From Agelas oroides (Eukaryota; Porifera; Demospongiae; Agelasida; Agelasidae): a stretch of DNA of 64,000 nucleotides. A program made the translations under genes and the position numbers. The notes under the pieces are model-generated. The model searched no databases. It was given only the letters and a program-made list of their open reading frames with translations, and was not told where the DNA came from. The DNA lies in NCBI GenBank assembly GCA_949130485.1, contig OX422192.1, positions 3,790,085 through 3,854,084 on the forward strand, in the 5' to 3' direction. Positions within the stretch are counted from its first letter, which is position 1. Each line of letters opens with the position of its first letter. Positions 11,600 to 23,607 of this stretch are shown one piece after another.

Positions 11600-13500
11600 G
11601 AATTGTACATGCGTTTATTAGCACCCCATGAATATAAGCACCCCATGATTATAAACACCCATTCTGGCTGCTAATTTTGAAAATAGGCACCGGTGCTTAA
11701 TTTCCCGATTTACAGTAAGCACCACAATTTTAACAAAGTCAGGGTTTCTGTGGGAGGATTCACGGGTTTGTCACTTCCCACAGTTTTATGTGTATTCCCA
11801 GGCATTGGGTATATCTACAAATACACCGCATATCAAGAAATTTTGGGTAGTTTAGGCATAGATAGTGGATCCACTATCTATGGTTTAGGTGACGTCACCT
11901 CTAATTAACCACGACGGCTGTTGCATAATCAATATTACCACTCTGAAAAGGTCAAGAGTAAAGCCTTAGCAGTGTAGCCTGTGGCCTGATTTGTGTAGAT
12001 AGTGTGTAGCTCAGAGTTCGACAAGGTATGTACACAATTCAAGGAAAAGCCAGCTGCACACTTACCTAGGTAGCGCAGGACACTTGGTACTGCCTTCATT
12101 GGTTACAGAGTTTATTGAGGTCTGTACACAATTCTAGAAAAAAACAGCTATACACTTACCTAGCTTATGAGAGTAGGCCTTTGCGTTTTCACATATTGTG
12201 GTTCTTATGATCTAACTTTATGTAAGAAATTCAATTTCAGGAATTTATGATAAATCCAATCTAAAGTAACGTCACAACCTTATTACTTTGCTTACATAGT
12301 ATTTGAATAATTACAGTAATTATATAACTATGTAAGCTAGAGTCTTAATTTATTTATGCTAATCCAATTTAACATAAGATAATGACTGAAGCCAACCTCC
12401 AACCTTCCTACCGGTCTCACAAACAGGTGTACCATCTTCATAGTTCAGCGAGGTCTGTGCAAAATTGGTCGCAGACTTCAACAAGGTATGTACACATTTC
12501 GAGGAAAAGCCAGCTGTACACTTACCTAGGTAGCACAGGACACTTGGTACTGCCTTCATCGGTCACAGAGTTCATTGAGGTCTGTATACACAATTCTAGC
12601 TAAATTTAAAAAAACCCAGCTATACACTTAACTAGCTTACGAGAGCAGGCTTTCGCGTTTTCACGTATTGTGATTGTTATGCAACATAAGATCTAGTTTT
12701 ACGTAAGAAAGTCAATTTCAGGAATTTTGTGACGAATTCAATCTAACATAAGGTCACAACCTAATTTTTTTAAGATTGTGTAGTATTCTAATAATTATGG
12801 TATTTATATGACATAAATTATAGTATTCGAAAAATTACGGTATTTATATAACTGTGTACATGTACAATGTCATGTATAATAACCTCACTCCAAATTTGAA
12901 AGGCTCATAACCCAATCCACTGTAGCCCAAATCATACTGATAATTAACCTCGAACATCTGTGACTCTCTCACAGATGTTCAGTGGTTACTATACAAGCAG
13001 GTGTTGCTCCTTTCAAAGCTGTTTGTGGTTATTATATCTGCAAGATCAAGGTTGTAAGATGGTATGGGGGTCCTCTCCAGTTGTCTTATGCAATTAGCAA
13101 AATATACAATACATCACCACTGTCTCTTCAGCTTGTCTGCAGCCATGCAGGGCAACCACTATAATTATGTGGTTAAAACAACCAATTTGTTTTTGCAGTG
13201 GCACGCACTGCATGTATACCAGTAGACAGGCGAGATAATGTTTGCAATAGATCTTAAATTGAGCCATATCCATTTGTGATAGAGCTCAGGACTATCAGCC
13301 TTGTCTGTACACAGATTTAATAGGGATGCACACACAAGTCTACACCAATTATGTGGGTATATGGCCCACATATGTGGATATGAACAATCTCCCTTCTAAA
13401 ACCTTATAAGCATTAGATGCCTTGTCATGTCTCCCTGCTATACAAGGCAGGGATTAGATAACAAGAGTCATTGTGCTGAGCAGCTGCTAGGATGCATGCA
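11600..13500. repeat. Dispersed non-coding repeat array
   Basis: Segments such as CAGCTATACACTTACCTAG, TTTTCACGTATTGTGATT and TAAGAAAKTCAATTTCAGGA occur at about 12,030-12,310, again at 12,470-12,860, and also at 61,480-62,190 inside an intron of another gene. From about 13,190 to 13,500 lies the decayed 3' flank shared by the NNMT blocks. No gene is seen. Confidence 0.6.
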
Positions 13501-13510
13501 TGTATATACT

Positions 13511-13847
13511 TAGTCTCGCGTGGCCACACCCCGTTCCGCAAGAGATGGAAGGGGTCTGGTAACTTCTTTTACAGCAGTTTGTTCCTCGCACTGTGGAGTG
13601 CGGGACCAATCACAGCGCAGTATTCTGTCACATGAGTGCTGTTATCACAACTTCAATAGGAAATTACAAGGTGTATATCAACTGTGAAACCACAAGCAGC
13701 TGCTTCGTCACTCTTCTCGAGATAATTATGCGGCCTTAGCGCTAGCGCAATGCGAGTAAATGAAATTCCTGTGCAACAAGCGGCTGCAGCGAAAGTTACC
13801 AGACCCCTTCCCTCTCTTGCGGAACGGGGTGTGGCCACGCGAGACTA
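13511..13847. mobile_element. MITE with 9-bp TSD (GTATATACT)
   Basis: The ends TAGTCTCGCGTGGCCAC and GTGGCCACGCGAGACTA are exact inverted repeats; pairing extends over more than 50 bp. GTATATACT flanks both sides (13,502-13,510 and 13,848-13,856), a perfect 9-bp target duplication typical of Mutator-like insertion. It is inserted inside the decayed hammerhead repeat downstream of NNMT copy A. Confidence 0.9.
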
Positions 13848-13856
13848 GTATATACT

Positions 13857-13900
13857 GGCCAATAGCAAGCCTCGTCAGCTACGATGAGGAACTGAATCTG
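13857..13900 (-). ncRNA. Decayed hammerhead relic, NNMT copy A flank
   Basis: On the minus strand this reads CTGACGA-GGCTTGCTATTGGCC. It corresponds to the CTGATGA core and stem II of the intact motif at 50.7 kb, with a core substitution. The rest of the ribozyme is separated by the MITE at 13,511-13,847. It cannot be active. Confidence 0.6.
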
Positions 13901-14014
13901 TTAGGATATCTACCTCGCATTGAAAACTTACAAGTAATTCAAGAAATAAGTCAAGTGTTTGTGGCCAAATATAGCACTTATAGCAGTCACATAATTATCT
14001 ACAAGTCTCATAAG

Positions 14015-14389
14015 TAATATGTGACCCGCTGAGCACTTCCCGCCGCAAATATTGAATTCGAGTTAGAGTCGAGCGTACAAGTCGTTTTCCAGCTAAACTC
14101 AGATATTGCACCAACGTGTCACAGGGGGCTTGCAGTGTATCATACTGAATTATGAAGCCCGGCTCTGCTACTATAACGACGATATAAGCTCGAACTCACT
14201 GGCAGGTCGGCAACACGTGGCTATGGACAGCTGGTACGCGTTCTTCAAAAAACGGGATTCACAAGCAACCAATCGCTTCCATTTTTTCACTGCCACACAA
14301 TTGAACATCGATATACCAATTTCCGGTCTTATCTCGATTTTCATAAAATGCGGGATGTGCCGGGTTTTCGCTCAGCTGGTAACATATTA
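14015..14389. mobile_element. TA-flanked MITE (ATATGTGACC ends)
   Basis: TAATATGTGACCCGCTGAGC at the left pairs with GCTCAGCTGGTAACATATTA at the right. TA lies on each side, as for Tc1/mariner-type insertions. Comparison with NNMT copy C, whose 3' flank is continuous here, shows this is an insertion private to copy A. Confidence 0.75.
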
Positions 14390-14464
14390 CATTTTTCATT
14401 GGGTGGCATAGCCCACTCTACGTAGTTCTGATTCCTTTATTTCAAACTGTCAGTGTGTTAGTCA

Positions 14465-15253
14465 TCATTTCTTAGTGGCAATTGCAAAATGTGCAGTTTG
14501 AAAATCAGTTGCTTCAGTCGGAATGTTCAACCCAGGAGTGTCACGACTGAAGCACTTGATTGCGATGTCACAGAATCCGGTCTTTTTGAGTGTAGTTGTT
14601 AAAAAGTCCTCGTTGACGCTGAGCGCAAAGAACTTCTCTTTTCCGACCATATAAAATATAGTGTCCACTGTTGCAGACACAGAATGTATGAGTAGCTTTC
14701 CTCCTGGTTTGATATACTTGGCCAATTTGCACACAGCTTCTGCGAATTCCTCCAGTGAAGTACATGCAGCGTCTATACACAAACTGGAAATTACAACATC
14801 ATATGGGCCGTAGTAGGCTGGGTCAATTGGAGAATCTTTAGAGATGTCACAAGGAATTACTGCTTTGACAACCCGTCGCAATTCCTCCTGCCTCATTGCA
14901 GCCTCTTCTTTGGTTTTTCCTTCCAACTCCTGAACAACATACTCAAAATAGGGTTTCCAATTTGGAGCTTTGGGATCTCGATCAAGCCACATCTGGAGCA
15001 CTTTTCTGTTTCTCTCTGTGTACTCAGACAGCACTATTTCGGATGCATACAGCGCAGCACTAATCTCGTAGCTGATAACTGGGCCAGCGCCGAATTCAAG
15101 TATCTTCAAACCAACGGGAGGTAATCCATAGGATTTGTAGAACTCGTGCAAAACACTTAGCGAGTGTCGGTGCCACACGTTAACTTCTTCGTAATAGTAC
15201 AAGTACTTCCAAGGGTTAAACAGCTCGTAGTTAGAAACTTGCTGAGCCGTCAT
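14465..15253 (-). CDS. NNMT/PNMT/TEMT-family methyltransferase, copy A
   Basis: A single-exon 262-aa class I SAM-dependent methyltransferase. Start chosen at MTAQQVSNYELF because all copies align from there; the upstream 18 residues in frame are not conserved. SAM motif I is ILEFGAGP; the SSLCIDAACTSLEEF block and KYIKPGGKLL match the family signature (human NNMT has STLCLDAAC and LLKPGG). These enzymes methylate small amines or nicotinamide in the cytosol; the substrate here is unknown. AATAAA follows the stop. Copy A is the most diverged intact copy (IHSVSATVDTIFYM in place of LQSAFGPEDTVFYI). No intron is seen in any copy. Confidence 0.88.
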   Translation of the reverse strand: MTAQQVSNYELFNPWKYLYYYEEVNVWHRHSLSVLHEFYKSYGLPPVGLKILEFGAGPVISYEISAALYASEIVLSEYTERNRKVLQMWLDRDPKAPNWKPYFEYVVQELEGKTKEEAAMRQEELRRVVKAVIPCDISKDSPIDPAYYGPYDVVISSLCIDAACTSLEEFAEAVCKLAKYIKPGGKLLIHSVSATVDTIFYMVGKEKFFALSVNEDFLTTTLKKTGFCDIAIKCFSRDTPGLNIPTEATDFQTAHFAIATKK

Positions 15254-15309
15254 TTTCAGGCCGGTGACCTCGTTCCTTCGCCTTCTCCAGTATTGGTAGA
15301 CGTGCAAGT

Positions 15310-15638
15310 CTACGGATTTTGTATTCGTAAGTTACATCTTCCGGTGATATCTGTTATGAAAATCAGGGTTATGCGATCCCGTACAACGAAAGTGTCGTGT
15401 CAGATGACAGATTTTGCCAACATCATGGGGAATATGCTAAATTCAATTAGCTACGTTTAACCCCTTTGATACAAGTAAGTACATTGTCAATATAGAAAGA
15501 CGACATCAGTCATAGAACGAGATTCTCGGGCCGTGTGTTGGTGTTGTTTGCAAGTGCTTCAATACTGGCACTGGGGTAGCAGATAAAGCTGTTCCTGGAG
15601 GTGCTTTAAGGAAACGAAGTAGCTGGCTATAGTATACA
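15310..15638. other. No gene seen; NNMT copy A upstream region
   Basis: Promoter-side DNA of the minus-strand gene. I see no certain TATA box or other site. Confidence 0.4.
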
Positions 15639-16030
15639 TATAGAGGTTCTGCATGTGATGTCATCAAAAGGGTGTTAAATTTATTAATTTTAATTTAATA
15701 GTCTTGCCAATTTTTCTAGGCAATAAGGAAGGTCTAAATAGCTTAAATCTCAAGTGAAAATTCTAAATTAATGATAGTTGATTTTATATAAATTGTCAAA
15801 GTTTGATCTTTTAGCATTAACTTGTATGGCGAGTGGCAAATTTTGCCACTCGCTGTACAAATCCTATGCAAAATGTTTGACTTTAAGAATTTATATAAAA
15901 TCAATGGAAAGGAGTTAGGCCTTCATATTTTAGATTTGAGTTAGCTGGACCATCAGTATTACCTGCAAATGTTTGGAATGGCTGATTATGAATTTTAAAT
16001 TGGTGATGACGTCACTGCAGAACCTCTATA
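15639..16030. mobile_element. Foldback MITE with central perfect hairpin
   Basis: TATAGAGGTTCTGCA at the left pairs with TGCAGAACCTCTATA at the right, next to TGATGYCATCA-type words. Much of the interior also pairs. The exact centre is a perfect 25-bp palindrome, GCGAGTGGCAAATTTTGCC plus ACTCGC (15,829-15,853). Non-coding, about 392 bp. Confidence 0.8.
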
Positions 16031-17000
16031 CAGCCTATGGATATAGTACTTTGCATGCCCTGCACTATGGGAATTTGTAATACGCAGCATGTGTCTAGAG
16101 TACCGGGAATGAACATAATTTCAGCGGCTATATTCAATAACATTGACCGATCAATAGAGCACTAAAAGTTTGACAAGATAATGCATTTTGTCAGCAAAAT
16201 ATCTAGTATAGACACTGTAGCTAGTAAAACTTGCTTCGCAATATATCAAAAGTACCGGTACAAGGGCTATAACCCTTTAACAACCGATGACGCCTTTTGG
16301 CGTCGTCAGTTTTTGGCCGCATGTTATAAGTTGGCGCAATCCGTTTTGAAGATAGGTTCTGCGGTAGCAGAAAGGGTAGGACAGGGGGAGGTGGGTGGGT
16401 GCATCGCTCTGGCTGCTCTGGCTGACAGTGCATGGCGGCGGTTGCAGCTGGCTGCTCTGGCTGACAGCCGCGGTTGCAGCTACCTGTAGAAAAGCCCTGG
16501 TCAATGCCGGGTGGGCCATTTGTCTGCCTTCTTGCACAAACGGGCGTAGAAAATGCTCCTTTCACTTTGTACGGCCTCCATTTCTGGCATTTTAGGTAGC
16601 TTTTAGTCCGGAGGAGCGTTCTCTGGTCGGAGGGCCATGACTATTGAACGCTCGCTAATGAGTAGGTGTGGCCAAGGTCATGAACCCACAGAGAATGTGT
16701 CAATAAAGGTTTGACTCAAGTTTCCAGTGCTAGTTCCAAGCAGAAGTGGAAATACGGACCACGGAAGGTATCCATAGCCTAATAAACACTTCCAGTAAAT
16801 AGCCTACGGTTGTTAAAGAGTTAAGGGTTTGTGACTGTATAAGGCACAGCCTAATAAAATGGCTATCAATTCGTAGCTCTTTTCACTATCTAATGAAACT
16901 AGTTGCATTATATTTAATTTGAAGTTTGCTGTCAGAAGTTATCATCCCTAGAATTCAGTTTTCATTATTGGTACTCTAGACACAGCATTTGTAAAACCGT
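16031..17000. other. No gene seen; GCTGCTCTGGCTGACAG duplication
   Basis: GGCTGCTCTGGCTGACAG occurs twice (about 16,408 and 16,450), separated by GCGGCGGTTGCAGCT-like words. A short palindrome (GACGCCTTTTGGCGTC) lies near 16,289. The open frames here are short, mutually overlapping and unrecognised. Confidence 0.4.
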
Positions 17001-17282
17001 GGTGTAGACTAGCCTCGTTCCCAGGCCTTCCCACCGTCCAGTTTTTGATCGGGAGGTTGTCTTTTCACCCAATCCCATGCGGATCACGTGATAGGCCTCC
17101 AGGACGAAAGGTCATTGATGAAGGCAAATGTGTTGGACACTGCGCTTGCGAACGGCGGAAGCAGCGTGTTCTCCTCGACAGGTAAGGCAGCTTATAGATT
17201 TTGTGATGTTTTACTTTACGTATAAATGAGAGAGGGTAGCTTATTGGATATATACTGGGATGGGGACAAGGATTGACTCCTG

Positions 17283-17346
17283 AAAGTGGCCAGATGTGGT
17301 AAGAAGTCTCTAATACAAGAGACTTCTTACCACATCTGGCCACTTT
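17283..17346. repeat. Perfect 29-bp-stem hairpin
   Basis: AAAGTGGCCAGATGTGG and the rest of a 29-base arm (17,283-17,311) is followed, after a 6-base loop AATACA, by its exact complement (17,318-17,346). No mismatch in the stem. Confidence 0.9.
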
Positions 17347-17823
17347 TGTCTGCTCTCCAAACCTCCTGGTAGATTGTGAGTGTGGCAAGAAGGAAAGGGA
17401 GGATTTCATAGCACTGATAGAGGGTGACTTGGTGTGCCTTTGTGCTAAGGTGTGTCCTCATTACGTAACACAAGTGGTTTAAAAGTGTAAGAGCCAGTGA
17501 AAGTAAAATGGAGACAGAAGCATAAACGTAATTAGTGTAAGGCCCTTCTAAGGGAGCATCTACAAACTATGTTTTCCCAAAGTAACATCACTGTGATGTT
17601 GTGACTCCCCTCTCCCCCTCCTCATAACGTCATGCATACTGTCGACTATTGATGAGACACCGCCCTCATATCAGCCACACAATCTGAAGCTCTGAGTGAA
17701 AAGTCATCGAATAGTAGCCTTTGGTAATTATCCATCCACCCAATTGGAATAACTTAATCTATACTACTTTTATTTGGTATGTATACACAGGTGTCCTGTT
17801 ATCACAAGTGTCCATGAGTTGAT

Positions 17824-18719
17824 TAGTCTTGTTCCCAGACTATTTTTCCACACAGGGAGGGAAAAAATAGTCTGGTCAATGGCCTATTCCATTTTGTTCC
17901 GTGCGGTTCAAAAATTGGTGATGCATACGTCTTGAAAAATGCATTATGTGACGTCACACAAAGCTTGAAACTATGAAAGAACTCAAAAGAGACATCTCGT
18001 TGCAGAAATCGGAGGGATCATCCTTTTCGGAGCTTCCGAACGCCAAGAAACGGAGATTCACAAAACTTGAAGCCTCTGTCGTCAGAAAGCCAGGAAAATC
18101 TTATCGACATTTGAAGCTCAGGAACTTCACACCATAGGCGTCGCACCCGGGGGGTCAGGGGGGCCATGGCCCCCCACTTTTTTAGCCCGAAAAGTAGGCG
18201 TGGCATGTATTTAGTAATAATTAGCTAGCTAGCTAGACGTTGTCGATCGATCTATCGATTTTTGTACTGTCTTGCAAATTTTGGACGAAGGATACTTGGT
18301 TTGCGCTTGCTGAACTTGCGTTTTCGCGCACTGTATACACGCTTTTGAGAGGTGTGGCAGGGGGTGTGACCTCAAATTTTTCGCGCGCGCGGTTACTGTA
18401 AACTATAGTCCACCACTCTCAATTTGCTTCCGACGCCTATGCACACTGCCAGTTGTCAAGCTCAGAAACGCACACCGTCGTACACAGAAGTCCTGGCATT
18501 CCTTCACTAGTCCGTTCTCTATTTCTGCCTGGCTTAGTCTCCTGATAGCGCTTCAACCGCCTAGCCTTCTTAAATTAGTTATTGCAGTACGTGACGTCAT
18601 TCGCATGAAGCAATGTGATTGGAGCGCCACCATCGTGGCACTTGGATCAAAAACGGAATAGGCCATTGACCAGATTTTTTTGCCCTCCGCGTGCCGAAAA
18701 ATAGTCTGGGCATGAGACG
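17824..18719. mobile_element. Nested TAGTCTTG MITE
   Basis: The left end TAGTCTTGTTCCCAGACTAT faces the right end AATAGTCTGGGCATGAGAC. AATAGGCCATTGACCAG near the right pairs with CTGGTCAATGGCCTATT near the left. GAGTTGAT lies outside both ends (17,816-17,823; 18,720-18,727), consistent with an 8-9-bp target duplication. It contains a further inner inverted pair, CATAGGCGTCG at about 18,134 and CGACGCCTATG at about 18,440. Confidence 0.75.
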
Positions 18720-20321
18720 GAGTTGATAGGGAACTTTTCTAATTTCTCTTTGCAGATTGAGAATTAGAAGCTTCAGTCAAGATCTGCCTGTCGTATCCTC
18801 TCATGTGAAGACCTAATATATGATGTTTACATGCAAGAACTCAATGCTGTCGTGTTGTATGCAGTCATTTTTGTACCTAGTCATTTTTGTTAGCCTCAGT
18901 CCTTCTTACTCCAGTGCTTGTCAGGCATACTGCAAGAAACTAACACATGATTAGAAGGCCTGGGTATGAGGATGTTATTTTTGTAAGTATTCATGGTCAA
19001 ATTGTACAATCAGTTCTGTTTTGCATCAACTTGCATGGTTAAATTTCAGCTGAACAACTTACAGTAAATCTTAACCAGTAAAACAAGTAATATCAGCCTT
19101 ATTCTTTATGCAGGCAGGCTACTTTAGTAAAGAACATAATTATACTGGCGCCATTTCACTTACAGCAACTACAAGTGACGCCAGATCTGTGCAAAGGAAG
19201 TAAGGTCTCGACTTTGCTGACAAGTATGTTGTAGCTAAGTGTTGCCACTGTATATACAGCACCGTAGTTTTGGCTGAGAGCGTAGCTGTTAGAATAGAGA
19301 AGTCCTTCTCTACTAAGTGACCGGAAATACCCCGTGGCCGAAATTACCCCGACTTACCTCACGGCAAGCGATTAAAAACGGGAGGCTGTCTTTTCACCCA
19401 ATCCCATGTGGTACCGCCCTAATTGGTCATGTGACTTCCGGTGCAACTTGCACGGCCTGCAGTACAGTGAAGTCAGGCGAGTCACTAGCGCTGTTGTCAG
19501 TTGCCTACGTCAGTCTCGCGGTGGACCTAGGCTAGACTCTTGCAGCATGGAACTAGCTAGATGACTGCTTTCAGCATTAGTACATGACGTTTTGACCTGT
19601 CAAAACTTCAGAACTCCTTTCCTTACTCTTAACCGAAGGGAGGGCGCCCAGTCAAAACTGTGCAGACATAAACATCAACTATTATCAAAAGCGACAGTAC
19701 ACTACTAGCAGCTCAGCACTTGCACTATGCCGTGAGGCGCTAACTCCTGCATGGCCTACTTGCGTGGGTGGCGGATAAAAAACGCGTATAGGTGATTCAA
19801 ATCACTGCAACATTGCCCAAGGCAATTCCCGGCGGGAGTTTTGAAAAGCTAACTGTAGCGCAATGGCCTGGGACAAGAAATAAGTTAACCCTGGCCCTGG
19901 CCCTAACCTAACCCTCAACCTCGCGTGGGTATACCCCCGGTAATTTCGCGGTGCTGTTATTGGTGTTAATCCGACTTGATCGCTTAGCTGTCCCCAGGGA
20001 TGCCTTATACGTGCAAACGTCGTAAAAACGACGATCGAGCACCGCCAGCATACCTTCAGCATGACTATCAAAGGTAACCGGAAATACCCCATTAATTTTA
20101 TCTTCTCATATTTAGAACACAACTTTTGAAAAATAATTTTTCATGCATGTGAACCACCGATTGAAGCCAGTTGTTTGCAGCAAGCTAAAGTAGTACATAC
20201 TTAGTAGTGTCAGCGACCACTGTTTAGCAAGCTCTTCATTGTGTAGTTTTGGCACTGTGTTCGAGTAAACTTTTAAGAGTCAAACAGTGACCGAAATCAC
20301 CCCGTTTTACCTTATGCAAAA

Positions 20322-20615
20322 ACGGATGGGGGAAGGCCTGGTATATTTGATCACGTGAATGACGTCAGTGTCTACCTAGGTAGACAGAGGGGGGAGGGGT
20401 CTCCCATCGAAAGAACGAGCTTGAGGCCTTATCTTGTAGTTTCTGCCCCAAGCGCTGGAGTTTCGAACGTTCGCGTACCGCTCCGGGTTAGAAGCGAAAT
20501 GCGTTCTGTCAATGGAGGACCCCTCCCCCCCCCTCTGTCTATGCCTAGATAGACACTGACGTCATTCACATGATAAAATATACCAGGCCTAATCCCCCCT
20601 CCGTTTTTGCATACT
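20322..20615. repeat. Large imperfect hairpin inside the 3.65-kb element
   Basis: AAAAACGGATGGGGGAAGGC, then CCTGGTATAT, and a TGACGTCAGTGTCTACC segment on the left pair with GGTAGACACTGACGTCA-like and ATATACCAGG sequence on the right. G- and C-runs flank the loop. Confidence 0.75.
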
Positions 20616-21087
20616 GCAAACGATCAAAAACTGGATGGTGGGAAGGCCTGGGAAGGAGCCTAGGTGTAGACTACAGAAACACAACTTAACAGTTAAGGAC
20701 CAGGCGAAGTGAAAGTGATGCGCACTGGGTCTAGCTTGCGAGACTAGCAAAGTGGAATTTGAGCTTGTGAACAGGCCGGCCGCCACTGTCCGGAAATCCA
20801 TTCAGAACGTGACGTTTTATTTGCACCCCAATTAACGCACAGCAGGAAAAAATGCGAAAACTTCCACACGCAACCAGCACAGTTATTCGCGCGTATATCT
20901 CCGTGTACACTGCGACTTTCTTCGTGAAACTCGGAAATGTGGTAGCGGATTCCTTTGTGCACTTTGCGGTGGTGGTCCGGTCTGATTCCGAGTAGTAGCC
21001 GCATGAATAGCACGCAAAATGTGTACGTATTCGCATACCCTCTGGAATGTAGTTGCACACTTCCGTTTTTGCAACCGCCGTGGTATT

Positions 21088-22143
21088 TTACTGTGTTGTA
21101 CCCGCAAGAGCAACCACAGTAGAGTATCCAGGCCGCTTATGATAGCTTTCCAGGCTGTGTAGAAGCTGCTCATTCTCCTCTTGCAACTTTACCCGCACAC
21201 ATATTTCCAATGTTTGCTGCACCTTGTGCATGACTACATGTATTGTGCTACATGAAGTAGCATTGCCACTGTCAGACACATCTTTGCTTCTAGCTCGAAT
21301 CAAATCCCAGGTAGGTGAAGAAAAGTATGGATGCACGCACTGATCGTTCTGTTCATTCTTGATTATGTGTTCAATGTGATCATGTATACCAGCATAAAAT
21401 GACAAGCTTGTCACTGCTTCTTCCCAAGAGCAATTTGGGCATAAATGTGGTGAATCTGTGGAGCTATGGTCGGAATAAAATTAATGCATTGGGTTCCATA
21501 GTGAACTTGTTGCAATGGCACCTCGGTGTGTATAAGGTGAGCCATCAAATCCTTGTGGACAAGCACATACCCACCAGCATGTGAACCACATAAGCTACAC
21601 CCATTTTTGAGGTGCTTTTAACAAGATAGCTTTTGCCCTTATCAACCTCTTCAACGCCCTCTTTGGGCACCACTTTGGCATTGAGGCCTTGAAATCGAAG
21701 AGCAGCGTAGGTGTCAAGCCTGTTGTTTGATACACTGACCATTTTCTGCAGTAATAGCTTTCCAAGGTTTCAGTCAGAAAATGAAACAGTTGGACACTGT
21801 GCCAGTTGTAAGCCTTTGACTCTGCTGAAGATAATTTCTTTAAAAATTTTCATTCCAGCCTCAGCAAGTTGTTTTTGTGGTTTCCATATACTTTCAGTAG
21901 CAGTGTCCCATTCTTGTCTATGGGGCTGCAGTGTCTAATGTGTTCTAGGTAGTTGGGATACTTGTTTGTTACAGAGCCCTTCTCAACTGCTGAATACAAG
22001 TGGATTAGCTGTTCTGCAGTAGCTATCTGCACTAATGCCTTCAGTTCATTTATCACAAATGATCTGTCTTGTTTGTTATGTATTCCATTCCTTTCATCCC
22101 ACAGCCAAGTCCACCATCGCTGCAGGAAATGGAAGGTACACAA
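21088..22143 (-). pseudogene. MULE transposase relic with SWIM remnant
   Basis: On the minus strand: FHFLQRWWTWLWDERNGI, then LVQIATAEQLIHLYSAVE and YPNYLEHIR. After a frameshift come NNLAEAG-like residues, SRVKAYNW, QLFHFLTETLESYY, then NNRLDTYAALRFQG, SYLVKST, YVVHMLVGMC and, after another shift, PQGFDGSPYTH. This order (post-DDE helical region, TNN-AE motif, SWIM zinc finger CxC...CxH with the later Cys replaced by Tyr) is that of Mutator-like transposases. Several frameshifts and stops make it dead. It lies just outside the 3.65-kb MULE-like element; a link between them is suggested by the 9-bp TSDs but not proven. Confidence 0.7.
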
Positions 22144-22309
22144 GAGAAGGGTAGCTGGTGGCTAAGCTAGAAAAGGCATCTCATTCTGGACTGCTGCACA
22201 TATCACTGCAAAAAAAATTAGGTTAATTACTTTAACCATACGTAACTGGAACATGGATCGTGGGGAACTTAGCCTCTCCCAAGGCAAAAAGGGAGTTGCG
22301 TCGGCAAGG

Positions 22310-22800
22310 AAAAGTGCACTGTGGCCCCGTGAGTTGGAAGCTAGTAATTAGTGATGCGCGTGAGGTAGCAATTAGTGCTACGTGAATGACGTAACCATAC
22401 TGACTGCCATAGAGGCCCATAGTGAAGGTCAACTCGATTTACCCAAACAGCTTTCCTTTGTTTGGGAAGAAACTCATTCAGTGGATACTGCTAGGTGAGC
22501 TCTAGATTGACCTCTATGGAATTTTATGATACGCAGAATTTTTCGTGGGGATTCCCAAGGAAACACTCATATGCTTCGCGCGTAAGGAAGAGCTATAGCG
22601 GTCGATATAGAGCGCACCTGGCAGTATCCACTGAGTGAGTTCCGTCCCAAACAAACGAAAGCTGCTTGTGTAAATCGAGTTGACCTTTCACCATGCGCCT
22701 CTATGGTATATAGTCAGTATGATTACGTCATTCACGTAGTACTAATTACTATCTCGCGCATATCACTAATTACCAGCTTCCAACCTCCTCTGGGGCAGAA
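22310..22800. mobile_element. Palindromic MITE within MULE relic region
   Basis: Left half (GAGTTGGAAGCTAGTAATTA, then TGAATGACGTAACCATACTG and GGTCAACTCGATTTA) pairs with the right half (TAAATCGAGTTGACC, then ACGTCATTCACG and TAATTACCAGCTTCCAAC). A diverged relative of one half lies at about 27,480-27,690. It interrupts the transposon-derived coding DNA on either side. Confidence 0.7.
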
Positions 22801-23325
22801 CTAGTGCACCAGGAAGCGTTCTTATCAAAACAATACTTGTGAAGTCACTGGCAGAGGTGTTGTAGTGTAACCAGACAGTGTCTATCAAAACACGTACTGA
22901 CAGTAGGAATACTATCACCATTCCTCTCACAAAGATCCCAAATACGACCCCACAAAGGAATAATTTTCTTTTTCTTTTTTTCAACAGTGCCACTACCATA
23001 GAGAACACAGTCTGCAATTCTTTTGCTACATAAAATGTGTTCCTCTGGGCTCTCAAGTGTGTGAATCATGGACAGAGAGTTGCTGGCTGACGAACAGATG
23101 CTCAGACAATCGAAGTTCCTGGAGCCTATACACTTCTGAGAAAGACTATGGTGATTTAGTACTACAAGCAACACTCCTGGGGTAAAGAGGCTACCGTGCG
23201 TGGCTAGTGCTTTTCTTGAAAAATGTGCTTCCATTACAACAACACAATCTAATCCAGCGGAAGAAATTGGGTAGCATAACACAACTACTCAATACACCAC
23301 TATACATTGGTCTGGTATTTTCCAC

Positions 23326-23505
23326 ATGTTTCTCTTCAGGAACAAACATACAAAACACACTGAGTGTGCAAGACTATCCTGCACTGAGAAAAAATGCAAG
23401 CACCCAAAGGGAAGATTGTGGGTAGTGTGTGACAAGTGCTGCCGCTGGTGGCACTGCGTTTGTGTAGGATTGAAAAGGTCTATAGCGCAGAGAAACTTAG
23501 TTTTA
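23326..23505 (+). pseudogene. PHD-finger-like fragment
   Basis: The frame has CARLSCTEKKCKHPKGRLWV, then VVCDKCCRWWHCVCVGL. The C-x2-C-W-W-H-x2-C core with an aromatic pair is PHD-like. Upstream plus-strand DNA (23,060-23,300) has weak resemblance to an Ulp1-like protease seen beside such fingers in some transposons, but it is full of stops. I call it a transposon-derived remnant. Confidence 0.45.
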
Positions 23506-23607
23506 TTTGTTCATCCTGTTGATATAAATGTTTCATCTTTGTATGTTGTGGATTTCCCTAGTTGATGCCATGTATAACAGTTACATAGTTGTAGCAGCAT
23601 TAAACTC

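Larger units (their letters stand above)
17010..20662. mobile_element. 3.65-kb Mutator-like non-autonomous element, 9-bp TSD
   Basis: The left terminus TAGCCTCGTTCCCAGGCCTT through GTTTTTGATCG (42 bp) is an inverted match, with a few changes, to the right terminus ending GGCCTGGGAAGGAGCCTA. GGTGTAGAC is present immediately outside both ends (17,001-17,009 and 20,663-20,671), a perfect 9-bp TSD. No intact transposase is visible inside; the interior is a nest of younger inverted-repeat elements. This defines the ends and target-duplication length of the TAGCCTCG family. Confidence 0.88.

Noticed and set aside
22845-23282. 145-codon minus-strand gene
   Set aside because: No domain recognised, low-complexity KKKKK region, and it lies in transposon-derived DNA between a MITE and a PHD-like relic.
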